A DNA stretch of 64,000 nt, from assembly GCA_035222895.1 (NCBI GenBank), contig JAVYIG010006605.1, positions 51,014-115,013 of the forward strand. Direction: 5' to 3'. The position numbers and the translations under genes are program-made. This document shows positions 54,960-64,000 of the stretch, in pieces. The notes beneath the pieces are model-generated. The model had not been told where the DNA came from, made no database searches, and worked only from the letters and a program-made list of their open reading frames with translations. Each line of letters starts with the position of its first letter. The stretch's first letter is position 1. Source of the stretch: Strongylocentrotus droebachiensis. Lineage: Eukaryota > Echinodermata > Echinoidea > Camarodonta > Strongylocentrotidae.

Positions 54960-57900
54960 CTGTAGATAATAAGAAAAATGGGATACAATAAATTAATTGT
55001 AAATACTGTGATGTTTCGCATATGAAATAAAACATCTATTGCTATAATTGTAGGCGTTTCCTAATAAAATCAATTGTTTAACCGATATAATGAGCCAACT
55101 TCTTTTTAAAATGTATAACAATTACGGATATATGTTTAATAATACTACCCACACAACAGCTCCTTAACAAATTATCTTAGGGTTCCAGCAGAAATTGGAG
55201 AATTGAATTCTATGATTTTCCATGACCGATTTTCGCCTTTTTCCAAAACCTCATAAGTACCAATTTCATATGGGTTGCGGCACCCATGCAGCATATGACT
55301 AAAATACCACACAGTGATATATGTTATTTCATGTTTGTGATGGCCACTGCCTGCCCTCACAATTTCTACTCCTTTCCAGGTGTTAATATGAATGTGGGAA
55401 CCCTGATATCTAAAAGTAGAGTTGGTTTTAATATCCGAGCTCTTTTTATTTTCAAATGGGGATATAGCAGTTTTCAAGGTGAATAAGTATAACAAAAATG
55501 AAGAGGCATCCTTTCAATTGAACATGAAGAAGGAAATGGCTACACCAAAATAATGAGAAGCAACACAAATTTGAAAAGAAATAAAGAAATTAAAAATATA
55601 AAGTGAATAAAGCCCATTTTCAAATAGATATTCAAGGGTATTAATTGTTGAGATCCCCATATTTTTCAGTCCACTGAAAGAGTCTAATATAAAAAGTGAA
55701 TCTTTTGTAGATGGAATCCGGAAATGCTTAGTAAAGGAAAAGCCAGAATAAGATAATTTGTCAATAAATAAAATAAAACTTAAATCATATACCAATGAAA
55801 CAAATACAGCATGCATGCAACATGGCTTTTGTGCTTGTTGTTGTTTTGGCTTGTTTTATCTAATTAACTGCAAACATGATATATGTGTTAGAGCATTATA
55901 AAAGTTATCATGTTAATACTTGGGTATAAAGAATAAATTAAACAAATTAAAAGCCTTCTGCATGTATATGTAATAATTTATCAGTAAATAAGTGATCACA
56001 AAATACATGCATTACTCTACGATCAACTTCATAGATCATCCCAAATAACATTCATGTTAAGAAACACATTACTTGTGTAAAAAGCCCATTTTCTACTCTT
56101 ACATTTTCTCATTTGTTTTAATGAATTCATGCTGTTCACTCAAACATGGAATACAATTTGATTCAATTCTAACTCAAGTGCATCTGGCATTTCCAGTTTT
56201 TTGCACAACATGGAGTTCAGTAGAAAGAATTGTCAAAACATTCAAGGCGGTAGAGACATGTTAGACTTCATTTTCCTGTACTTCACAATAGATGTTAACT
56301 AAATGGCTAGAATCAAATTTACATTAGTGCATATGAATATCATTAAGCCATGCCACACAACAAATTATTATTATGATATTTGCTAGTACTGTACATAGAT
56401 ATATGGAATATCTTTTAATGAATTTTACCCTTTCATAAGAGAACAAATATGAGCTTTTGAAATGGAACCAGACTTTATGTTAACCATGAATACTATACAA
56501 AGTAAGGACTACCAGTAATTCAAATCTCATACAATTTTAGTTCTCGTTTACTTTGTTTGAATGAAATATATGTATTTTTAATTTTTTTTTAATCAGGCTG
56601 TTTGCTGAAATTAACCTGTTAATTACTGAATTCTCTCATTGACATAGGGTTTACATAGGGGTCATTCGGTTCCAGTAGACAATGGATTAATTGATGATGT
56701 GCTTCGTTCACTCCAATCACGAGGCCGACAGTTGGATTCTTGCCCCTGCATCAATCCTTAGGCAAGGCCTCAAGAATTAAAAAAGGACAAAGAATCATGG
56801 TGATGTTTTATATCCAGGTTCTGTTTTTGTTTCTGTTTCTAATATGCTTGTAGTAAATTAAACTATTAAAGATGTAAAAGAAGCCATTGCATCTTTTAAA
56901 GCCTGTCTGCACTTGTTTGGCCAGGAGGGATTAGACCTCCCTGCATGGTCACTGGCAGGTGGATATCTCATCAAATCAGCTCTCAATTAACATAAGAAAA
57001 AGGGGATCATGGGGGACCAACATGTACCACTTCGGCATTGTTGGCTATGTAGAGGGTGCAAGTAGATACAAGTAGTGCAGTCCCGCTCTAAAGACCCATC
57101 CGATGAAAATACAACTTTATATCAATGGAAAGCTCAATGAATGTAGAATACAACTATAAAGGAATACACAATATTTTCCTTTTCAGTATGGCACAAAAGG
57201 AAATTAAAACCTCATTTTCTGCACTTCTCCAAATTATGGGTCAACTGGAGTCAAATTTGCTGCAGCTACGGTGACGACATAACATGTGGACCCGATCGGC
57301 TTGCCTATATAGCTGAGGCGATGAGCAATATGTCAAAGTCAATGTGAATATGTGTACTCCAAATAAGATGATGTCATCAAGCTAGTTTTTAGGTCAACAA
57401 CTTCTTATTTTTCAAGGCTTTAGATTTCGAGTTTTCAGAGAGCTGTACATGTAGCTCCTCTGACAGAGACCAAAATAACATAAAATTGATATTATTGTCA
57501 TCTATGGTTTATAGGTCTCTCTTGATATGTAATTCATCTGTTTAATTTTTCATTTCTGACAGAGCCTTTAATTTCATGAAATATCCCATAACGTACATTG
57601 GCAAGAGAGCGTAGTTCAATAATCATGTCTAGACATAGATAATTTGTCCCAATTCACACAAAGTTCATGCATAAACATGAGGAAAAAAAGATGCACCACA
57701 CCTTTAAAAAAAAGAAAAATATATCCATGGCAATCACCCGGAAACTTCTTCAAAACCAAAATAATAACACACTTTTTTTAAAACCATTAAATATCATGAA
57801 AATAAAGCAAAATACAGCAAACCCATGAGGACAAGTCCAAGCTATCGTGTATCACACATTACCAACTGCATCTTCTAAGATTATATTATATCTGATGGCT

Positions 57901-60900
57901 GAATAAAGCTGAAAGTCTTCCTAGAGTTTGGATCACACCAAATATCAAGAAATATGATACTGTACTTGGTATCAATAAATGTTAAAAATCTCTATAATGC
58001 TTGGTAATGTGTGTGACAACGAACCCAATACCTTGGACTTGCCTGTGAACAAATAGCAAAAGAAAGCATGTATTGATAGTAATGTGTATTGGTTAAATTT
58101 GTTATGTTTTATGTATTTCTGAATAATATACAGCAATTAAAGCTAATCTTGAGCTCTGGAATGGGCATTGTATGTCGAGAGAACATGGCTATATTGTAAT
58201 TCATTCTGGATTGTTTATCCTGCAGTAGATTGATCGTTTGAACTAGTAAAATTTAAAAAAACCTCACAAAAACTATCTGGAAATCATCTTTAATAAAACC
58301 ACAACTCTCATTTGCACATAGTGACATGTGTTAAGCACATAGTGTCGGGTCTACTTACCTTCATTTCCTCATCGTTCTATGCTCATTACTCAGCCCCTAT
58401 ACATTTTCCACCAAAATCATTTGGCACATGTCATTTACTTGTAATCATGAATATTCAGTTTAAGTTTTGTTGGATTCTATGAGAATTTATTTGCTATCAT
58501 TACCAGAACTCAAGCTTATCTTTAAATTTGTTAAGATTTATGTATATTTGATAATAAACAGCAGATAAAGCCAAGAAATGTGGTCTCTATCATACATTTG
58601 GTTCATTGGAATTGACCATTCTCTATCTTGCCGATAAAGAGAAATGTCAGGAGAGATCCAAGCAGCTGAAGAAAAGTGAAGGGAAAAAAAAGCATGTTTG
58701 TTACAAGAACAGGAGGGTGTTTCACAATTCACAAAGACTAAGAGCGACTTAAGTTGGACTTGAACTATGGCAGGCCATTCATGCCACTGGTTTCTCTCAC
58801 CATTGGTCTCTGAAGGAACGTCACAAATCTACAGAATTTACATTTTTTATAGTTTTATTGTTGAAAAGAAAAAAGTTACTTACATTGTAAACTTAGGTTT
58901 TATTTAAGACTTGGACTTATACTGCGGTATGCAATTCATGCCCTTAAAAATTCTTGAACCAGCAGTAAAATTAGAGGGAAAAAAAACTTACAAATTTGTA
59001 TCTTTAGATAATATTTTTTCCTTCAATAATGAACTATCAAAAAATGTAAATTCTGTATATGTGTGACGATTTGTATGTCCCATGAGAAACCAATGCAAAG
59101 AATGGTTAGAGAAACTAGTGGTTTGAACAGCCAGCCATAGTTAAAGTCCAACTTAAGTCAATCTTAGTCTTTGTGAAACACTCCCAAGGACATAAGCTGG
59201 GTAGAAAGATTATGGCAGCTGAGGGAAATTTGCCTTTGAAAATCTACTAAGAACACCTGAAAAAAACTTTTTTCTGGAAATTGGTTCTTAGTGCTTTATT
59301 GCAAATGATAGCAAAAGTAAGTTTGAGACGATCAAACATTTAATATGAAATAATTGCTAGTATTCCTAAGTAGAGTACATGTAGTTCCGAAAGAGACTTT
59401 CAAACTATGGCATTTCCTAAATAAAAGAATGGATCTCAAAACATTCATTTCCAATTTCAATGTGATCTATAGTTAACAAAACATTAAACCAGTTGAGGGA
59501 GACAATCACCCCAAAAAATGAATAATTAAATTTTGTTTGTTTAAATAGAGTGTAAAAAAGAGAGAGAGACATTGCAATGGCTTAAGAGTAAGGGATTTAA
59601 GAGCATTACAAGAAGTATGATAACCTACAGTCAACTACCTTGTTGCTTTACATTTATTTACAGTGCATTGAATTTGGTGATATCTCTTTATTGAAATGAT
59701 AATTGTTGATGATATTTCGAGCATATACCGTACATTACACTGGAGTATAACCTGCAAGGAGCCCCAAACAAACAACAGCGAGATGCATTTCTTTGGTGAC
59801 TAGTCCCTTATAAACTCATACTCGCTTCCTCAGCATCCTAGATAGAATATATATTGGATTATACCAGATTAGCTTAGGCATCATGGTATAGTGGACCATG
59901 CCTTTGACTCTCCATCGGAAGATTAAGGGTTCAAATCCCAGCCCAGCACCAATGTTCTTTAGCAAGGCATTAGTCCACATTTGCCACTCACCACCCATGT
60001 GTAAATGGGTAGCTGAAAAAGCTAGAGCATTTTTGGCCCCTCAGCTATGACTAGAGTAATATCATTGGCATACCTGGGCCTTGTTTCATAAAACTTGTAA
60101 TATCAATAACAAATGCTAACTTTCTATGACAAATTTGCTCTCAGCCAATCAAATGCCACGATTTCAGTAGCTTATAACAGTAATTGTAACTTGCATGGTA
60201 AATTGATAACAAAGGTTTATGAAACAGGTTCCTGGAGCTGAACACAGCGTGAAGGACATGAGCACTGTAGAAAAAGGCACCATTATTATCACTGATATTC
60301 GCTTACCTGAGGAAGACACACTCCCAGGGTCAGTCCGATGAATATGTTAAGATGATCTTGAAACCAGACTAGCAAAGCGTCAGTGCAGCCCCTAATGAAA
60401 ATGGTGTCATCAACTGCAAATGGATGGGGATCTCCCTCGCGAACATTGACCCCACACTGAGTGTTCATGACCATGTCTTCCTGCACGGCGAAAGTAAAGA
60501 AAGGAATACACTGAAGGGTGTACCTACAACTCACAAATAAATTAGGTTATCATATTTACAAAAGCAAACTTGACCTTCACGACACTTAAACATAAACAAA
60601 GATACGATATAGAATGGGGCTTAGTCATCACGTACTTCAAATTATGTAGCATTAACTATTAGTCATAACAATATCAAATAAAACTTGCTATGTCTGATCA
60701 TGAAAGGTGATTTAAAAACAGTTTCAATGCCGCCCCCCTCCCCCCCCCCCTTCTTTCTCTTTATCTCTCTCTCTCTCTCTCTCTTTTAAACAATCAAGTC
60801 TCTAATTCTTTTATTCTCCCCTATTTCTCCCTCTTTCTTTCTCTCCTCTACCTCTCCTTTTCCCTCTTTCACTCTCTCTCTTCTCTCTCTCTTCTCTTTT

Positions 60901-62220
60901 CTCTCTCTCTCTCTCTTTTCTCTCCTCTCTTTCCTCTCTCTCTCCCTTCTCTCTCCCCCTCTCTATCTCTCTCACTCTACCTTTGTTGAGACACAGCATG
61001 AGAAGGGCACCCCACAGCTTCCTGGATCTTGGCAAGCAAAGTAAATATTTTTGTCCCAATCATTGAAGTCGAATCCTCCACAGCATTCCAGCTAGAAGAA
61101 GGAGAAGAACAAAATTTGTTATTAATGGGACCAAGCTTTTAGGCGAGTTAAATCAATGTCTTATGATCATTAGCATTAAAAATGTCTTGTATAGATTCAA
61201 TGTTCGAAATGACAACAAATCATTAACCCACTGAAGACTACACGTAGGCCAAGAACACTGGATTATAACTGGTTAAACTCCATTTTTAAGTGGCAATAAA
61301 TCTTCTCTAAGCGTTTCTGGTATGTTTAGATACAAAGCCATTTAATAGCATTAATAGTTGTGATTGAATGCAATACTGAGAGAGAGAAGGGGTAAGGATG
61401 TGTATACGGGGCATGTAGTTTTGCATTTGCCTACAGTAGGAGAACTGACGAATTACGTACTCAAAACACGAGATAGAGACATCTTTAACTTCTTTCATGC
61501 CATGGGCAGCAAATCTCGCCAAACAACGTAATGTCAATGTTAAACATTTTGTGTGAATATGCTACATATTTATTACTGAAACAAATACCTGTTCCTTCAC
61601 TGTAAAGTGCAATGTATTTTATACACAATTTACTAAATAATTACAGATTCCACTCTTGACAATTCATAGAGAACATACCCATTGATCAAAACTCGGTAGA
61701 ACGGGGCCATGTTTCATAAAGCACGTTATCAATAACAAGTTATAATTACTGTTATATCAAGCTGCTGGAATCCTGGCATTTGTTTGGCTTAGAGCAAATT
61801 TGTCGTAGAAATTAAGCACTTGTTATTGATAACAAGTTTTAAGAAACAGAGTCCGGAACAGGTGTGTACTACACAGTTCAACATTATGAGATTTTTTTCT
61901 TCTTCAAATCAAGCATCTACAGTCAAACCTGTCTACATGTATAGCGACCACCCAAGGGAAACACAAAAAGTGGCCTTTGTAGACAGGTTCCTTTAGTACA
62001 TGATTCAATGAATGAGAATCCATTTTCAAGGGAAACAACAAATGTGGCCTTCGTAGACAGGTGGTCTTTGTAGACAGGTGGTCACTAAAGCAGGTTTGAC
62101 TGTATTAGCATATCTGCTGCGTACCTTCTGTTGAACAGCGTCTACGGCAAAGTGGATATCAGGATCATCATAGTAGTTCTCCAGAGCACTGCTGAAACCT
62201 GAACTAACCAGCTCCTTTGC
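54861..62220 (-). CDS. TspanC8-class tetraspanin, 3' part, with alternative last exons
   Basis: Whole-gene entry for the part in the window; TM1-TM3 lie beyond 64000. Exons 62125-62220, 60981-61091 and 60307-60480 encode most of the large extracellular loop and the start of TM4. The loop has eight cysteines (CCG, FAC, SCGVPFSCC, QCG, GC). CGVPFSCC and ND.QCG-type spacing are the signature of the TspanC8 group (TSPAN5, 10, 14, 15, 17, 33), which bind and traffic the protease ADAM10. That partnership is family knowledge, not seen here. Two phase-0 last exons (58603-58665 and 54861-54959) can each complete TM4 and give different cytoplasmic tails. All introns are phase 0. The exact orthologue cannot be named without the 5' half. 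Confidence 0.85.
54964..58602. other. Intron between alternative last exons
   Basis: AT-rich, no other exon recognised. A TTAGGCAAGGCCTC-like scrap near 56758 may be old SINE sequence. Confidence 0.5.
58603..58665 (-). CDS. Tetraspanin last exon, proximal alternative
   Basis: 63 nt, acceptor CTTTTCTTCAG. It encodes LLGSLLTFLFIGKIENGQFQ then TGA at 58603-58605. It completes TM4 and gives a very short tail. Confidence 0.75.
   Translation of the reverse strand: MLGSLLTFLFIGKIENGQFQ
58714..59185. mobile_element. MITE with GGAGTGTTTCACAAAG ends, copy 1
   Basis: The two halves are inverted: GTGTTTCAC...ACAAAGACTAAG, AGTTGGACTTGAACTATGGC and their inverses at the far end. The same family occurs at 63288. 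It lies in the intron just upstream of the proximal last exon. Confidence 0.75.
59877..60035 (+). mobile_element. tRNA-headed SINE, truncated
   Basis: Head GGCATCATGGTATAGTGGACC and box B GGTTCAAATCCC, then CTTTAGCAAGGCATTAGTCC and TAAATGGGTA. The 3' (ATT)n end is missing. Confidence 0.65.
60075..60233. mobile_element. MITE with TGTTTCATAAA ends, copy 1
   Basis: Inverted ends CCTTGTTTCATAAAAC and GGTTTATGAAACAGG, with ATCAATAACAA motifs inside. Its relative is at 61703. Confidence 0.65.
60307..60480 (-). CDS. Tetraspanin exon: end of loop and start of TM4
   Basis: 174 nt, acceptor TTCGCCGTGCAG, donor CTCAG|GTAAGC, phase 0 to 0. It encodes NTQCGVNVREG, FIRGCTDALLVWFQDHLN and the first half of TM4 (IFIGLTLGVCLPQ). 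Confidence 0.95.
60762..60975. repeat. (TC)n-rich tract
   Basis: Interrupted TC/CCT run directly beside the donor of the CCG exon. Confidence 0.85.
60981..61091 (-). CDS. Tetraspanin exon: CCG and PxSCC motifs
   Basis: 111 nt, acceptor CTTCTTCTAG, donor CAAAG|GTAGAG, phase 0 to 0. It encodes LECCGGFDFNDW, NIYFAC and CGVPFSCC, the core signature of the TspanC8 loop. The donor abuts a long TC-rich tract (60762-60975). Confidence 0.95.
61703..61855. mobile_element. MITE with TGTTTCATAAA ends, copy 2
   Basis: GGGCCATGTTTCATAAAGC at one end, an inverted AACAAGTTTTAAGAAACAG at the other, and a TTATCAATAACAAG block repeated inverted inside. Confidence 0.65.
61919..62103. mobile_element. MITE with ACAGTCAAACCTG ends
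   Basis: 185 bp, perfect inverted ends ACAGTCAAACCTG / CAGGTTTGACTGT. Inside are repeats of TGTAGACAGGTGGTC. The ends resemble ISL2EU/IS4EU-type elements. It stops 21 bp from the tetraspanin exon at 62125. Confidence 0.75.
62125..62220 (-). CDS. Tetraspanin exon: start of large extracellular loop
   Basis: 96 nt, acceptor ATCCTGCAG, donor CAGAAG|GTACGC, phase 0 to 0. It encodes SALENYYDDPDIHFAVDAVQ, the helix A/B region before the CCG motif. Confidence 0.8.
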
Positions 62221-62971
62221 CTGCAGGATTTAAACATCAAAAATCAAAGCTGAGTTTGAGTGCTGATTGATGGAAATGCATTTCAAGAGAAAGTGGTTTA
62301 TAGAATACTGAATTGTTTTTCATGCAGGTCATGATTTTTTGGACCAATTAATCACAGAATAATAATGAAAATCTGGTGGAAACTAAATCAACTGAAAGTA
62401 TTGCAAATGGTTCATAACTAGAGGTTAGGGGGGGGGGGGGGCATTTCTCAAAACCTGCATCTTTGTGGACATCCCAGAGAAATATGTGTTTCATTAACAC
62501 GCATTTCTATGGGATGACTGACTGTTCGTGAACTTAGACTTATGATAGTTTGAAGAAACTCGCCCTTGGTTTCCCTATCTTTCTTTTATAAGTATATTAA
62601 TTTGAGGTCATGAACAGTCAGTGTAAGTTTTGTGGGAAAACAAGAATTTTGTTTGTTGTTACCACAGCTCATCACTCATTACATAATCTGAGGAACAATA
62701 GTCAGTTTAATAGTCACATAACAAATCTAGACTATTCATATATCGGAAGATTTTTATCAGCCTCTTGAAAACAAAGGACATATTCTTGTAACTCATCCTA
62801 GCTATTCCCAGTAAAGAAAAGGAATATATATTTTAGTTGAATTTAACTTTGGGTAAAAAAATTACCTGATTTGCTGCCCTATTGGTAATTCATAATAAAA
62901 ACAAACTATATAGTACCTTTCCTTATAAATACAAATGTATATATGTTACCAAAAAAAAAATTAAAAAAAAA

Positions 62972-62974
62972 AAA

Positions 62975-63065
<91 letters not shown>

Positions 63066-63070
63066 ATACA
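62972..63070. repeat. (AAAT)n microsatellite
   Basis: A nearly perfect run of AAAT for about 100 bp. Confidence 0.95.
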
Positions 63071-63287
63071 TTTTAAAAAATATTTTTAAAAAATAAGTAA
63101 TAATTATGTATTTTCACTCTCCTACAAGCACCATGATAAATAAAAGAATGTATAAAACATGTCCCTAAAGCGAGTTAAAAACTGTTGACTAGTAAAGACT
63201 CTTGCTTCCCTATGATTTCATACAGGAACCAGACAGTTTCCATCTTAAATAGGTTTACACCATCCTGATTCTCAGCAGACCATATCC

Positions 63288-63568
63288 TGGGGAGTGTTTC
63301 ACAAAGAATAAGATTAACTTTAAGTTGGACTGAACTATGGCAGGCCGATCATGCCACTGTTTCCTCTCACCATTTACTGGCATTGGTCTCTCAAGGGACG
63401 AACAAATCTACAGAATTAATATTGTTTGATAGTTGATCATTATTGAAGGAAAAAATATTATTTAAAGATCATAATTGAGAGACCAATAGGAAGAGCAACT
63501 AGTGGCATGAATGGCCTGCCATAGTTAAGTCCAACTTAAAGTCGATCTTAGTCTTTGTGAAACACTCC
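63288..63568. mobile_element. MITE with GGAGTGTTTCACAAAG ends, copy 2
   Basis: Inverted ends GGGAGTGTTTCACAAAGA and its inverse, with the inner block CTATGGCAGGCC also inverted. A 23-bp sequence, GATTCTCAGCAGACC followed by ATATCCTG, stands directly on both sides. Confidence 0.8.
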
Positions 63569-63831
63569 CCAGATTCTCAGCAGACCATATCCTGATATGC
63601 ACGTAGATTGGCAATCATCTCTGCTCAGAATACTTGAACTGACATGCAACAGGATGTGTTCAAATGCCAGGCCTCCCTTGCAGGGAGGATGAGGACCTGT
63701 TAAAGGCAAGTTTGGCCTATACATGTACATGTACATTGTAAATACATTGTGTACATGCATCTGATGTATACATGTGTAAGACTCAGTGTACAGCCAAAAG
63801 TTCATGTAAATTCAAGATCATGTTGACAATT

Positions 63832-64000
63832 ACACTTCATTTGTTCTTTTTATTTACATTTTATTTACTTTTTTTGGGGGGGGGGGGGGGTTACGACTTG
63901 TAAATTCTAGATTATAGTGCAAATTACACTTCATTTGTTTTTTATAGGTACATTTTATTTACTTTTTTGGGGGAGGGGGTTTTGACTTTGTAAATTCTAG
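63832..64000. repeat. Tandem repeat, about 80-90-bp unit, 2 copies at window edge
   Basis: Units hold TTACACTTCATTTGTT, ACATTTTATTTACTTTTTT, a poly-G run and TTGTAAATTCTAG. The array probably continues past the window. Confidence 0.8.

Noticed and set aside
3769-63890. Many poly-C and poly-G tracts of 10 or more bases as a regulatory signal
   Set aside because: Most fall within or beside recognisable repeats (for example 41225-41285, 45575, 48900, 51570), so they are best explained as parts of mobile elements.

Overview
This is eukaryotic, AT-rich, intron- and repeat-rich DNA. It most likely comes from an echinoderm, probably a sea urchin. The main reasons are a giant ankyrin array of the NGHLDVVQYL type, two tandem invertebrate-style Cys-loop receptor genes with canonical GT-AG introns, tRNA-headed SINEs ending in (ATT)n, a CR1-type LINE and many small inverted-repeat transposons. 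The species call is inference from style, not from a search.

Layout. 1-1.3 kb (- strand): lysine-rich exons of an unidentified gene, one of them with a decayed duplicate nearby. 1.45-3.4 kb: LINE debris, a large fold-back built from Tc1/mariner-type transposase fragments, and an (ATT)n tract. 5.58-9.04 kb (- strand): an ankyrin gene with 34 repeats in one exon. 13.76-27.87 kb (- strand): a complete 8-exon nicotinic-receptor-like subunit gene (called LGIC-B here, 444 aa). Its fifth intron holds an L1-type ORF1 and a frameshifted CR1-like EN/RT element, both antisense to the host. 32.97-42.29 kb (- strand): a complete tandem paralogue (LGIC-A, 451 aa) with the same eight exons and the same intron phases. 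43.34-50.57 kb (+ strand): a leucine-rich-repeat gene resembling LRRC75A/B (FAM211). 54.86-62.22 kb (- strand, 5' end beyond the window): a TspanC8-class tetraspanin with two candidate alternative last exons.

The exon models were built by hand. Splice sites, reading frames and phases agree across all 16 receptor exons, and the two genes have identical lengths for exons 1-4, which supports the models strongly. Both receptors keep the Cys-loop, the Gly-Glu stretch before M2 expected of cation channels, Leu at 9' and an acidic residue at 20'. Both lack the paired cysteines of alpha subunits.

The most unusual theme is gene ends or exon edges that have become tandem arrays. The last (M4) exon of LGIC-A is repeated as six 89-bp units. 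The 3' splice site and start of LGIC-A exon 2 are repeated about ten times. The end of an LRR exon is duplicated as a 75-bp, phase-0 cassette with its own splice sites. The last codons and stop of the tetraspanin are repeated just downstream. Long stretches between genes hold transposon remnants, microsatellites and G/C homopolymers but no other gene I can support.
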